Positions 39,567 through 49,290 of a stretch of 64,000 nucleotides of DNA are shown in pieces. The translations under genes were made by a program, and so were the position numbers. Within the stretch, counting starts at the first letter, position 1; the number at the start of each line of letters is the position of its first letter. The DNA is from JAKAVN01 sp963734845 (GTDB lineage Bacteria; Desulfobacterota; Binatia; Binatales; Binataceae). The stretch covers positions 287,597 through 351,596 of the forward strand of contig CAVTIS010000006.1 in assembly GCA_963734845.1 (NCBI GenBank). Direction: 5' to 3'. The notes under the pieces were generated by a model that saw only the letters and a program-made list of their open reading frames with translations, did not search any database and was not told where the DNA came from.

Positions 39567-41309
39567 CTACCGGCGCTGCGGCATCACCGGCAGGCTCAGG
39601 TGTGACGCGAAGCTTCGCTCGTGCATCACGCTCTGCAGCGCCGGACGCATCTCGCCGTCGGTGAACAGTTCGTGCCCGGTGTTGGGGTTGCGATCGAAGC
39701 GCGGAAAATTCGAAGAGCTTATCTCCAGCCGCACGCGATGGCCCGCCTTGAACACGTTGGCGGTCGCCCACAGATCGATCTTGAACTCGTAGACCTTGCC
39801 CGCGACCATCAGCTTGGGCTCGCTCTGCGATTCGCGCACGCGCGCGCGAATGATCCCGTCGGTCAGGTTGCGCGCGAAGCCGCACGGCCCGGCGTCGACC
39901 AGCTTGGCGGTGAAATCGGTGTCGGGCGCGGACGATGACGCGTATAGCGTAACCGTCACCGGCCCGATAACTTCGAGGTCTTCCGACAGCGGTTCAGTCG
40001 AATAGACCAGCACGTCGGCGCGATGCTCGACCATGCTCTGATCGAGCGCCCCGCCCATCTGCGCGTTGGCGTAGCAGCACAGCCCCCCGCCCGCGGTCGG
40101 CACCGGATTGAGCGGATTGTAGAGGAACGAGTCCGGCGGCTCGTCACCCGGCGCTTCGGTTGCCAGCGCGCCGTCGCCATAGGCGCTGTTGGCCTTGCCG
40201 CGGCTGTGCAGATAGTAGCGTCGCATCTCGGCGCCCGGCGGAGGCCACTCCTTCTCCTCGCGCCATTCGTTGACGCCCATCACGAACAGCCTAACCGGTG
40301 CGTCCTGGTCGACGCCGTTGTCGACGCCCTTGAGCCAGCGGTCGAACCAGCGCAGTTGGGTGCCGTCATAGTCGATCGCCACCGGCCCGGAGCGGAAGCC
40401 GTAATCGACCTGGCCCACCAGACTCGAGAATGGCACCGCATGATGCCACGGGCCGACCAGAAGGCGCTGGCCCGCGCGCGCGCTGGCGGAGGCGCCCCGG
40501 GCATGCATCCCGAGGTAGTTGCGAAGGGTTCCGCCCATGAAGATGTCATGCCATCCGCCGACGTTGAGCGCCGGTACGTCGATCTTGTCGTGCTGCTCCT
40601 CGATACAGATCGCGCGCCAGTAGTCGTCGTAGTACGGATGCGCGAGCCAATCGAAAAAGTATGGCGCACCGGTGCGAAAAAGCGGAAACTCGCCGATCGG
40701 CGCGAACTCCATCCGCTCGCGCATCACGTCGATACTGCCCATCAGCGCGCTCAACTCCTCGGCCGCCTTGGGATTGGCCGCGCGCTCGCGCATCAGCCGG
40801 CTAAGGCCCAGCGTGATCATCAACCAGCTCACGCTGAAGAACAGCTCAAACGCGCCGCCCTGATAAACCCATCCGTCGTGGTAGTCGCTCGCCGTGATCG
40901 ACGGCACCATCGCCTTGAGGCTCGGCGGACGCTGGGTCGCCGCGAGCCATTGGGTCGCGCCCATATACGACGCGCCGAAAGTGCCGACCTTGCCGTCGGC
41001 AAAGGGCTGGCGCGCGAGATATTCGATCGTGTCGTAGCCATCGCGCGCCTCATCGACGAAGCATCGAAAGGTCCCCTGCGACCCGAACAGCCCGCGGCAG
41101 TCCTGCACCACGACGTTGTAGCCGGCGCGCGCCGCGCGGACCACGTCGAGCGTGTTGAGCGTGATGGGTGGGAACGACTTGTCGTACGGCGTTCGGTTGA
41201 GCAGTATCGGCAGCTTCTCGGGTCCGTCGGGCCGGTAGAGGTCGGCCTTCAGCACGCAACCGTCACGCATCGGGATGTCGATGTCTTTTTCGATGATGAT
41301 CCTGGGCAT
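39567..41309 (-). CDS. CocE/NonD family (X-Pro dipeptidyl-peptidase S15-like) hydrolase
   Basis: A 580-residue serine hydrolase: DIPMRDGCVLKADLYRPDGP, the nucleophile elbow GTFGASYMGATQWL, HHAVPFSSLVG with a likely His, and a C-terminal jelly-roll (GPVTVTLYASSSAPDTDFTAKL) as in cocaine esterase and S15 peptidases. It acts on an ester or N-acyl bond of unknown substrate. No signal peptide. It stands alone. Confidence 0.88.
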   Translation of the reverse strand: MPRIIIEKDIDIPMRDGCVLKADLYRPDGPEKLPILLNRTPYDKSFPPITLNTLDVVRAARAGYNVVVQDCRGLFGSQGTFRCFVDEARDGYDTIEYLARQPFADGKVGTFGASYMGATQWLAATQRPPSLKAMVPSITASDYHDGWVYQGGAFELFFSVSWLMITLGLSRLMRERAANPKAAEELSALMGSIDVMRERMEFAPIGEFPLFRTGAPYFFDWLAHPYYDDYWRAICIEEQHDKIDVPALNVGGWHDIFMGGTLRNYLGMHARGASASARAGQRLLVGPWHHAVPFSSLVGQVDYGFRSGPVAIDYDGTQLRWFDRWLKGVDNGVDQDAPVRLFVMGVNEWREEKEWPPPGAEMRRYYLHSRGKANSAYGDGALATEAPGDEPPDSFLYNPLNPVPTAGGGLCCYANAQMGGALDQSMVEHRADVLVYSTEPLSEDLEVIGPVTVTLYASSSAPDTDFTAKLVDAGPCGFARNLTDGIIRARVRESQSEPKLMVAGKVYEFKIDLWATANVFKAGHRVRLEISSSNFPRFDRNPNTGHELFTDGEMRPALQSVMHERSFASHLSLPVMPQRR

Positions 41310-41510
41310 CAGATGGGCTCCCTTACTCGATGGCTTGTTGGTCGCGACGTGGCGCCGCCCGGCACGCGCGGTTTGCGCTCGCGCGCCCCGCCGGTTTAAG
41401 GTCGCTTGTAGTCCGACTAACTCAGGTCTTCAAGCAAAGGCGTTTGAGGCTGCAGCGAACCGCCGCGCGCCATTTGCGCGGACATCCATAATGCGGACGA
41501 AGAGGTTGCG

Positions 41511-41615
41511 ATGGCGACGGAACGACAGCGCGAAATCAAGCGACGGCGCAAGCGGCGCGAGAAACGGCTCAAGGCAAGGACTCGCGAGGCTCGCAAGCAC
41601 AAAAAGAAGCGCTAG
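41511..41615 (+). CDS. Small arginine-rich basic protein (34 aa)
   Basis: A 34-residue frame: MATERQREIKRRRKRREKRL, then KARTREARKHKKKR. Nearly two thirds of residues are charged, mostly Arg/Lys. An AGAGG lies six bases before the ATG. It sits in a 560-base gap between divergent neighbours. The charge pattern suggests an RNA- or ribosome-binding helix. It is the third very small basic protein in this window. Confidence 0.6.
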   Translation: MATERQREIKRRRKRREKRLKARTREARKHKKKR

Positions 41616-41872
41616 CCTAGCAAAACCCGGACCCCCATCTGGGTATAGGGTGCCATTTGAACGGTTGCTAGAAATAAGCTACTTAAGAGAGCTGATTTGT
41701 TGCTAATTATTTTCGCGGCAGATAGCTTGAAACAGTCGGATTAGGTGACTCAATCCCGTTGCAGCGCTATTCTAACGACCGTTTCGAGCGCTCATTAGGT
41801 GAGACACATGGGGACCGCCTTCAACCGCGGCCCACGGGCGAACACGAAAATCCGCAAACGAGGTAGCGGGCT

Positions 41873-42514
<642 letters not shown>

Positions 42515-42542
42515 GCGTCGCGTCGCAAGAATAAGTTTCCAA

Positions 42543-42587
42543 CCCGCGCCCGATGCACCTTCGACGGTTGCGCCGGGCGCGGTTCTT
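42543..42587 (+). terminator. Probable terminator after the peroxiredoxin gene
   Basis: CCGCGCCCG and CGGGCGCGG form a 9-bp stem around a long loop, followed by TTCTTTCTTCTT. Confidence 0.5.
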
Positions 42588-42714
42588 TCTTCTTGCGCCC
42601 CCAGTTTGCCTATATGATTTCGCCCTTGCCTCTTAGACGAATGCGGCGTTAGATTTAAAAGGGACTGATCACCTGTCGATATTTCTCTCACTCGATTGCC
42701 GTCGGATCTGCTAG

Positions 42715-43889
42715 GGAAGCTCTGCACAGGTGGTTGTGCTGAAAGATTGGCTGAAAGTGGTCATGACAATCGGGTTCAACGAATGGAGGTTGAGTGATGA
42801 CTGGCCCTGCGATGAGCGCCAGCGAGACTGCTTGCTGCCCGAGGTTTCCTCACAGCGCACACCTGGCCCCTGCTGGGAGCAGCTGTCTGCGGACCTGATA
42901 GAGATTAGCCAGCGCAAACATGGTCTGCGCCCGTGCCAGGTTCTTGGCCAGGCCGCGGTATCTCACTTTGGCGAAGCCCCACAGTTGCTTGACTATGCGA
43001 AAGGCGTGTTCGCCGCGCGCCCGGGTCCGCGAACGCGCCCGGTTGATCATCCGCCAGCGCGCGCTCAGCGGCCGTTTAGAGGTAGGACGCCGATTGATCC
43101 GGTAGCGCATCCCCCAAGCCTCGAGAAACTCTCGATCGTCTTCCTTCCAGTACGCCTGATCGCCGAAGACTTCCCGCTCCAGCCCGTGCAGCAGGTCAGG
43201 CAACTGGGTGATGTCGGCTACGCTGGCAGCGGTCGCTCTGACCGTATGGACGATACCGCGTTTATCCGCGCCGATGTGCAGCTTCATCCCGAAGTGCCAG
43301 TTGCGACCCTTGCGGGTTTGCTTCATCTCGGGGTCGCGGCTCGCACTCGCGTTCTTGGTCGAACTCGGTGCCGCGATGATGGTCGCGTCCACGATGGTGC
43401 CCGAGCGCAGCAGCAGCCGCCGTTCTTCCAAAAGGTCCGCCACCGCATCGAAGATGGCATGGGTCAGCCCGTGCTGCTCCAGCAGGTGGCGGAAGCGCAG
43501 AATCGTACTCTCGTCCGGCACCACCTCGTCGCCCAGCTCAACCCGCGCGAAACGCCGCATCGACTCGCTGTCATAGATCGCATCTTCGGCCTGTGGGTCC
43601 GACAGATTGAACCACTGCTGCAAGAAATAAATCCGCAGCATCTTCTCCAGTCCCAGCGGCTGGCGACCTTGGCCGGCTTTGGGGTAGTGCGGTTCGATCA
43701 GCCTGACCAGCCGCGACCATGGAATCACCGCATCCATCTCGGCCAGGAACCGCTCGCGCCGCGTGACTTTGCCCTTCCCATTCCACGCCAGCGATGCAAA
43801 CGTCCGCTGATTACCCATCTCCTCTCCTCCACACCCGCCGACCCAACTAACTATTTATACCCGAACCGAAACACTTATGCAGAGCTTCC
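42715..43889. mobile_element. IS5-family insertion sequence, complete
   Basis: The element is 1175 bases long. Its ends are matching inverted repeats, GGAAGCTCTGCA at 42715-42726 and its complement at 43878-43889. It is flanked by the four-base target duplication CTAG (42711-42714 and 43890-43893), the YTAR type used by IS5 elements. One intact transposase gene fills it on the minus strand. The perfect duplication implies a fairly recent insertion, 31 bases upstream of otsA. Confidence 0.92.
42850..43818 (-). CDS. IS5-family DDE transposase
   Basis: A 322-residue transposase. An N-terminal DUF772-like domain (LEKMLRIYFLQQWFNLSDPQ) precedes the DDE core: Asp in GTIVDATIIAAPSSTKN, Asp in EVFGDQAYWKEDD, and Glu in RARGEHAFRIVKQ, the last matching the Y/RxxE(x)K-type end of IS5/IS1182-like enzymes. 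No frameshift; it should be active. Contained between the inverted repeats at 42715 and 43889. Confidence 0.93.
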   Translation of the reverse strand: MGNQRTFASLAWNGKGKVTRRERFLAEMDAVIPWSRLVRLIEPHYPKAGQGRQPLGLEKMLRIYFLQQWFNLSDPQAEDAIYDSESMRRFARVELGDEVVPDESTILRFRHLLEQHGLTHAIFDAVADLLEERRLLLRSGTIVDATIIAAPSSTKNASASRDPEMKQTRKGRNWHFGMKLHIGADKRGIVHTVRATAASVADITQLPDLLHGLEREVFGDQAYWKEDDREFLEAWGMRYRINRRPTSKRPLSARWRMINRARSRTRARGEHAFRIVKQLWGFAKVRYRGLAKNLARAQTMFALANLYQVRRQLLPAGARCAL

Positions 43890-43924
43890 CTAGGGGATAA
43901 TGGTCCGGGACGGGGCCCTGCTCG

Positions 43925-45427
43925 ATGGAACACAAGGAACTAAAGGGTTCATCCCAATCGCCTTTGATCGCTGTTGGCGAGCCGCATCCAATTGGCTCTG
44001 GCCGCCTGATCGTAATGTCCAATCGCGCGCCGATACGGGTCGTGCACGAGGGCGGCAAGCAGAGAATCGAACCCACCGTCGGCGGTGTCGGCAGCACCTT
44101 TTTGCGCCTGCTCGAGCACCAGGGAGGACTCTGGATCGCATGGTCGGGCACGCAGACCAGGACGCCGGGCCGGCTGATGATGCCGCCCGGGAGCGACCCG
44201 GCGCGCTTTCAGATCGTGTTCTGCCCGTTGAGCGAACGCGATGTCTCCCACTATTACTATGGGATGTGCAACCGGGGGCTGTGGCCGCTGATGCATTTCA
44301 TGACGGCCAGCTGCCATTTCAGCACGCTCCACTGGCGATACTACGAGGCCGTCAACCGGAATTTCGCCGCGCTCGCCGCCGCCGAAGCCGCCAACCAGGA
44401 CGTGGTGTGGGTGCAGGACTTCCACCTTGCGCTGGTGCCGCGCCTGCTGCGCGAGCAACGTCCGCACCTCCCGATCGGGCTCTTCTGGCACGTCCCGTTT
44501 CCGCCCGAGCAAATCTTCCGGGTCTTTCCGTGGCGCTCGGAACTGCTCGAGGGAATGCTCGGAGCCGATCTGGTCGGCTTCCACACCCGCTCCTACGTCA
44601 TCCAGTTCCTCAACTGTTGCGAGCGCATCCTGGGCCTGCGCGTCGACCGCTCGCGCGACGAGGTCGCCACTCATCACGGCCCGGTGCGCGTCGGGACTTT
44701 TCCACTCGGCATCCCGGCCGACTACTTCGCCGGACTCGCCGCGAGCCCGCGGGTCCGCGAGCGCACCGATCGCATCCGCCGTGCGCTGCGCACGCCGCAC
44801 GTGGTGCTCGGGGTCGACCGTCTCGATTACACCAAGGGCATCCTCGAGCGCCTGCTCGGCTTCGAGCGCTTTCTCGAAGCCAACCCCGCTTACCATCGGC
44901 GCGTCACCCTGGTGCTGATCGCGGTGCCCTCGCGCACCAAGGTCGCCGACTACATGGCGCTCAAGCGCGAACTCGACGAGCTGGTCGGCCGCATCATCGG
45001 TCACTTTTCATCCGAGGGCTGGGTGCCGATTCGCTATCTCTATACGCAATTCGGCGCCGAGGACTTGGTCGCGTACTACCAGGCCGCTGACATAGCGCTG
45101 CTGACTCCTTTGCGCGACGGCATGAACCTGGTCGCCAAGGAATACATCGCGGCGCATCTGGCCGACGACGGCGCGCTAATCCTGAGCGAATTTGCCGGCG
45201 CCGCCGAAGAGCTGACGCAGGCGCTGCTGGTCAATCCGTATGACGTTGACGCGATCGCCGCGTGCATCAAGCAGGCGCTCGAAATGACGCCGGCCGATCG
45301 CGCCTCCCGCATGCGCGCGATGCGCGCGCAAATCCATCGCAACAACCTCGAGCACTGGTCCGAGCTTTTCCTGAGCGCGCTTTTGCCGGAGCGAAACTTT
45401 GCCGCAGAGGCCTCCGCCGGCTTCTGA
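43925..45427 (+). CDS. otsA: Trehalose-6-phosphate synthase
   Basis: A 500-residue GT20 enzyme that joins UDP-glucose and glucose-6-phosphate. Motifs include LIVMSNRAPIRV, VGSTFLRLLEHQGGLW, VWVQDFHLALVPRLLR, VDRLDYTKGI and TPLRDGMNLVAKEY. The N-terminus is longer than usual by about 20 residues (MEHKELKGSSQSPLIA), so a later start is possible. otsB overlaps its end. The IS5 element ends 35 bases upstream and may have separated the gene from its promoter. Confidence 0.93.
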   Translation: MEHKELKGSSQSPLIAVGEPHPIGSGRLIVMSNRAPIRVVHEGGKQRIEPTVGGVGSTFLRLLEHQGGLWIAWSGTQTRTPGRLMMPPGSDPARFQIVFCPLSERDVSHYYYGMCNRGLWPLMHFMTASCHFSTLHWRYYEAVNRNFAALAAAEAANQDVVWVQDFHLALVPRLLREQRPHLPIGLFWHVPFPPEQIFRVFPWRSELLEGMLGADLVGFHTRSYVIQFLNCCERILGLRVDRSRDEVATHHGPVRVGTFPLGIPADYFAGLAASPRVRERTDRIRRALRTPHVVLGVDRLDYTKGILERLLGFERFLEANPAYHRRVTLVLIAVPSRTKVADYMALKRELDELVGRIIGHFSSEGWVPIRYLYTQFGAEDLVAYYQAADIALLTPLRDGMNLVAKEYIAAHLADDGALILSEFAGAAEELTQALLVNPYDVDAIAACIKQALEMTPADRASRMRAMRAQIHRNNLEHWSELFLSALLPERNFAAEASAGF

Positions 45428-46232
45428 GCCGCCGCCGCTCCTGCCGGCTGCGATGCTCGAGGAACTCGCCGCCCGCAGCCCACTCCTGCTCTGTCTCGAC
45501 TACGACGGCACGATCTCCGACCTGGTCAGCCGGCCCGCGATGGCGCGGCCGGTCGAGGGCGTGGTGGCGGCGATCAAGGCGATGGCGCGGCGGCGCGACA
45601 GGATCGCCATCGCGATCGTCAGCGGCCGCCCGGTGGCGGAACTGCGCCGGATGACCGGCCTTGGGCGTCAAGTGATGTATGCGGGCGTGCACGGACTGGA
45701 GATCGCCGGGCGCTCGGACGATGCAGGCCGCCACGATGCCGAAGATGACGTCCGGGTGGCTGAGAGTGTGGCCTTATCAGCTACCGAGCTGGATCGCGTG
45801 CGCGCGTGGTTGGCGCGTAACGTCCCGGACGGCGCCGGCTTCGAGGTCGAAGACAAGCAGTCGGCGATTGCCCTTCACTATCGTAACGCCGAACCAGCCG
45901 CGGCCGCCCCTCTGATTGCCCGCTTCGAAGAGTTCGTGCGCACGGACGCGCCGCATCTCCGCGCCGCCCACAACAAGATGGTGGTCGAAGCGCTGCCGGT
46001 CGCGGCCTCCAAGGGCGAAGCGGTGCGCGCGTTGAGCAGCGAGGCCGGGGCCGCGTTCATGCCGGTCTACTTTGGCGACGATCGCACCGACGAGGACGCT
46101 TTCGCCGCCCTGCTTTCGCGCGGTGTCGGTGTGCTGGTGGGCGAGGCGCGCCCCTCGCTTGCGCGCTGGCGGGTGGAGAGTCCCGCGGCGGTCGCGCGTA
46201 TCCTGACCGCGCTCGCGAAAGTGCTCGCGTAG
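45399..46232 (+). CDS. otsB: Trehalose-6-phosphate phosphatase
   Basis: A 277-residue HAD-superfamily phosphatase that releases trehalose: nucleophile motif CLDYDGTISD (Asp34 region), VSGRPVAELRRM, HGLEIAG, and FGDDRTDEDAFAAL. TTG at 45399, seven bases after GGAG, is the likely start and overlaps otsA by 29 bases, so the two are translationally coupled; ATG at 45453 is an alternative. Trehalose serves in osmotic and desiccation protection. Confidence 0.92.
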   Translation: MPQRPPPASEPPPLLPAAMLEELAARSPLLLCLDYDGTISDLVSRPAMARPVEGVVAAIKAMARRRDRIAIAIVSGRPVAELRRMTGLGRQVMYAGVHGLEIAGRSDDAGRHDAEDDVRVAESVALSATELDRVRAWLARNVPDGAGFEVEDKQSAIALHYRNAEPAAAAPLIARFEEFVRTDAPHLRAAHNKMVVEALPVAASKGEAVRALSSEAGAAFMPVYFGDDRTDEDAFAALLSRGVGVLVGEARPSLARWRVESPAAVARILTALAKVLA

Positions 46233-46349
46233 ATTTTTTTAGCGGGCTCGCGACCGCGCTCGACAAGGGCCTACTGCGGCACTTGCCTCTATCGAGCGGC
46301 GCTGCAAGAGTAGCGGGCACCATTTATCTATCCGAGGATAATTCAGCCG

Positions 46350-47513
46350 ATGCCCAGGACTAAGCTGTTTCCGGTAACCGTGGTCGGATCGTGGACGCGC
46401 CAACCGTGGCTGGTGGCGGCGCTGCGTCAGCGCCAGGCCGGCGAAATCACCGGCGCCGAATTCGACGCGGTCGCCGACGACGCCGTGCTCGCCGCGATCA
46501 AATACCAGGAGGACGCCGGGGTCGATATCGTGGCCGACGGCGAGATGCGCCGCGACAATTTCTACTCCTTCGTGGTCGACAAGCTTAACGGGATGCGCCT
46601 GATGAAGCTCTCGCAGCTGATGGACTACGTGAAGGACCGCGCCGGGTTCGAGGAAATCCTGCGCGCGCTCGACGTCCCGGCCTTTGCGATCAAGAGCCCC
46701 ATCGCGGTCGAGAAAATCAGTGAGCGCGAGGGCCTGTGCGTCGAGGAAGCCAAATTCCTCAAGGCGCACACCAACCACGCAACCAAGATTCCGATCCCCG
46801 GCCCCTACTTGCTCACCCGCTCGAGCTGGTTCGAGGGCCTCTCCGACAAGGCCTATCCGACGCGCGAGGACCTCGCGCGCGACGTGGTGAAAATTCTGCG
46901 CCGCGAGATTGTGCGCCTGAAGGAACTCGGCATCGACTTCATCCAGCTCGACGAGCCCTCGCTCTCGCAGGTGGTGTACGGCGACGAGGCCGAGCAGACC
47001 TTCATGTGCGCGGCGCTCGGCTCGCGCACCGATCCGACCCACGAGCTCGAATTCGCGGTGCGCTTGATGAACGAGACCGTCGAAGGAATCGACGGCGTAC
47101 ATTTCGGCGTGCATGTCTGCCGCGGCAACTGGAGCCGCAAAGAGAACGTGCTGCTGGCGGGCAACTACGGGCCGCTGCTGCCCTGGCTGATGCGCATGAA
47201 TGTCCATCAACTGGTGCTCGAGATGGCTACGCCGCGGGCCGGCGAGATCGAGGTCTTCAAGGAATATCGCAACGAGAAGGAACTGGGCCTCGGCGTCAGC
47301 AACCCGCGCACCGACGAGATCGAATCGCCCCGGGAAATCGTGAAACGGGTCAAGGAAGTGCTGCGCTACTTCGACCCCGACAAAATCTATCTCAACCCCG
47401 ATTGCGGATTCGGCACTTTCGCCGAGCGCTGCGTCAACACCTCTCCGGTCGCCTTTCACAAGCTGCAGGCGATTTCGGAAGCAGCAGAGATGTTGCGCAA
47501 GGAATGCGGCTGA
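46350..47513 (+). CDS. Core-MetE methionine synthase (cobalamin-independent, catalytic domain only)
   Basis: A 387-residue protein matching only the C-terminal catalytic half of MetE. Zinc ligands are suggested by GVHVCRGNWSRKE (His, Cys), a Glu further on and LNPDCGFGTFAERC (Cys). Full MetE is about 750 residues with a duplicated barrel; this short form is the core-MetE type, which is thought to take methyl groups from a corrinoid protein rather than folate. It follows GAGGATAA at good spacing. Adjacent to OsmC-like and rhodanese genes. Confidence 0.82.
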   Translation: MPRTKLFPVTVVGSWTRQPWLVAALRQRQAGEITGAEFDAVADDAVLAAIKYQEDAGVDIVADGEMRRDNFYSFVVDKLNGMRLMKLSQLMDYVKDRAGFEEILRALDVPAFAIKSPIAVEKISEREGLCVEEAKFLKAHTNHATKIPIPGPYLLTRSSWFEGLSDKAYPTREDLARDVVKILRREIVRLKELGIDFIQLDEPSLSQVVYGDEAEQTFMCAALGSRTDPTHELEFAVRLMNETVEGIDGVHFGVHVCRGNWSRKENVLLAGNYGPLLPWLMRMNVHQLVLEMATPRAGEIEVFKEYRNEKELGLGVSNPRTDEIESPREIVKRVKEVLRYFDPDKIYLNPDCGFGTFAERCVNTSPVAFHKLQAISEAAEMLRKECG

Positions 47514-47627
47514 GACGACACTCCGGCTGGGAAAGGACTGCGGCTAAAAACCGGCCGCGGAGAAGCGGCGGCGCAACATCCAGGCGGCCGCGACCCACGC
47601 GGCTGATTACTTGCAGGAGCTATAAAT

Positions 47628-48161
47628 ATGGCCGACGAAAAGATGCTCAATGGCCTGCGCCCCGACAAGATCAAGGCGATCACCGACTCGATGCGCGATG
47701 ACCCCGAAGTGCTCAAGGGCGTCAGCGGACCGTGGAAGTCACGCGTGGTATGGCAGGGCGGCTTTCGCGCCAAGGCCTACATGCGCAAGCACGTGATCGA
47801 AATGGACGAGCCCGAGGGACTCGACGCCACCGACGCCGCCGCCAGCGCCCACGAGCAGTTGCTCTCGGCGATGGGCAGCTGTCTCACAGTCGGCTTCGTG
47901 CTCAACGCGACCAAGCGCGGCGTGCGAATCCACGACCTCGAGGTCGCGCTGGAGGGCAACTTCGAAAATATTCTGAAGTGGGCCGGCCACAGCCCCAACG
48001 GCAATCCTGGCTACTCAGCGGTCAAGGCCAAGCTGTTCGTGCGCGCCGACGCCGACGAGAAAACGCTCAAGGAACTGTGGCGGCTCGCCGTCGAGGGTTC
48101 GCCCGTGACTCAGACCATCGCGCGCCCGACTGAAATCATCACCGAGTTCGAGAAGGTCTGA
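47628..48161 (+). CDS. OsmC-like protein with a single active-site Cys
   Basis: A 177-residue OsmC/Ohr-fold protein. The first reactive Cys is Cys85 in LLSAMGSCLTVGFVLNA; at the second position, where OsmC and Ohr have CPV, it reads EGSPVTQTI with Ser. It therefore cannot form the usual peroxidase disulfide and may act as a thiol carrier or on sulfane sulfur. A GGAG site precedes the ATG. The rhodanese gene starts nine bases after the stop. Confidence 0.82.
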   Translation: MADEKMLNGLRPDKIKAITDSMRDDPEVLKGVSGPWKSRVVWQGGFRAKAYMRKHVIEMDEPEGLDATDAAASAHEQLLSAMGSCLTVGFVLNATKRGVRIHDLEVALEGNFENILKWAGHSPNGNPGYSAVKAKLFVRADADEKTLKELWRLAVEGSPVTQTIARPTEIITEFEKV

Positions 48162-48170
48162 CGCACCCCG

Positions 48171-48947
48171 ATGATACTTTTGGCCGGCGCGCAGGCGATC
48201 GCCGAGCGAATCGGGAAATCCGATTTCGTGATCGTCGACCCGCGCCGCCCGATGAAGTATCTCTCGGGCCATCTGAACGGAGCGGTCAATCTGCCGGTCT
48301 ATCGCGCCTTCGGCGACAACGGCAGCCTGCTCGAGGCGGGGGCGCTCGCTGAATGGCTCGGCGCGGGCGGCGTCGGCGAGGGCGTCACGCCGGTGCTCTA
48401 CGATTCGCCGCAGGGACAGAATGCCGCGATGCTGGCGTGGATCATGGAGTACCTCGGCACGCCGGAAATTGTCCTGCTCGACGTTTTCTTCGAACACTGG
48501 AAAGCCGAGGGGCGTGAGGTCACCTACCGCCCGGTCTCTCCGCCGGCCAAGCGGCGCTTCACGCCGCGTCTGAACGAGATGATGCGCGCGACGCTGGACG
48601 AGGTGCGCGCCAACACCACCGATCGCCTGGTCGATTTCCGCTCGCCCGAAGAGTTTAGCGGCGAGCGCGACCTCGACGGCCATCCCGGTCACATCCCCCA
48701 CGCGGTCAACCTGGTATGGAGCGCGCTGAACGGCGCGGAGGGCCAAGTGCTCGCTTCGCGCGAGCAACTCGAGCGCCAGATCGCGGCCGCCGGCATCGGA
48801 AAGGGCCAAAAGGTCGTGGCCTATTGTCGCAGCGGGCCGCGCGCCGCCCTCGGCTACCTCGCGCTGACCCAGACGGGCTACGACGCGCGGCTCTTCGACG
48901 GCTCATTCGCGCAGTGGGCGCGCGCCGGCCTGCCAGTCGAGAAGTAG
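48171..48947 (+). CDS. Two-domain rhodanese sulfurtransferase
   Basis: A 258-residue thiosulfate/3-mercaptopyruvate sulfurtransferase. The N-terminal domain is inactive (PVLYDSPQGQNAAMLAW, no Cys) and the C-terminal one has the active loop YCRSGPRAALG with Cys219. It moves sulfane sulfur to thiols or proteins and might feed the sulfur-carrier system encoded at 27-31 kb. It is close behind the OsmC-like gene and probably in one operon with it. Confidence 0.9.
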   Translation: MILLAGAQAIAERIGKSDFVIVDPRRPMKYLSGHLNGAVNLPVYRAFGDNGSLLEAGALAEWLGAGGVGEGVTPVLYDSPQGQNAAMLAWIMEYLGTPEIVLLDVFFEHWKAEGREVTYRPVSPPAKRRFTPRLNEMMRATLDEVRANTTDRLVDFRSPEEFSGERDLDGHPGHIPHAVNLVWSALNGAEGQVLASREQLERQIAAAGIGKGQKVVAYCRSGPRAALGYLALTQTGYDARLFDGSFAQWARAGLPVEK

Positions 48948-49040
48948 ATCGCCGCGGCGGCCCGGGCCGCGTCATAGAACCTGCTGCTGGATCGTCCATA
49001 TTACGGATGATTCATCTTATTCCTGCCCGATACCGCGATC

Positions 49041-49121
49041 TCAGAGCAGATGGCTGATCAAATACCAGACCACCAGGACCGATAAAGGGACTCCCAGCAA
49101 ATAAGCTATTCCATAGCGCAT
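49041..49121 (-). CDS. Small hydrophobic membrane peptide (26 aa)
   Basis: On the minus strand ATG at 49121, nine bases after GGAG, encodes MRYGIAYLLGVPLSVLVVWY then LISHLL: one transmembrane helix with a positive N-terminus. A second in-frame ATG three codons earlier (49130) is possible. It is too short for family assignment; similar single-helix peptides with a LLGVPLS motif are common in genomes I know. It lies in the 343-base gap 48948-49290, which otherwise shows no gene. Confidence 0.4.
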   Translation of the reverse strand: MRYGIAYLLGVPLSVLVVWYLISHLL

Positions 49122-49290
49122 TGTACGCATCTCCAGCGTTAGCTATACGATCAAAGTGCTCAGCGATGTGACTAACTAATTGCATAGTAGCACTGAGCAG
49201 AGACCGCTTTCGGCGCCGGTCGGTCACATGAAGCACCAAGCGGGTCGAACTGGAACGCTCCGCTCAGCAGAAGTCTGTTAGATTGACGCT

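Noticed and set aside
40023..41399. 458-codon open frame opposite the CocE-type hydrolase
   Set aside because: Arg/Val/His-rich translation without any domain; shadow of a well-supported gene.
46239..47459. Long open frame opposite core-MetE
   Set aside because: High-GC codon bias leaves long antisense frames; composition is His/Gln/Asp-rich junk and core-MetE on the other strand is clearly real.
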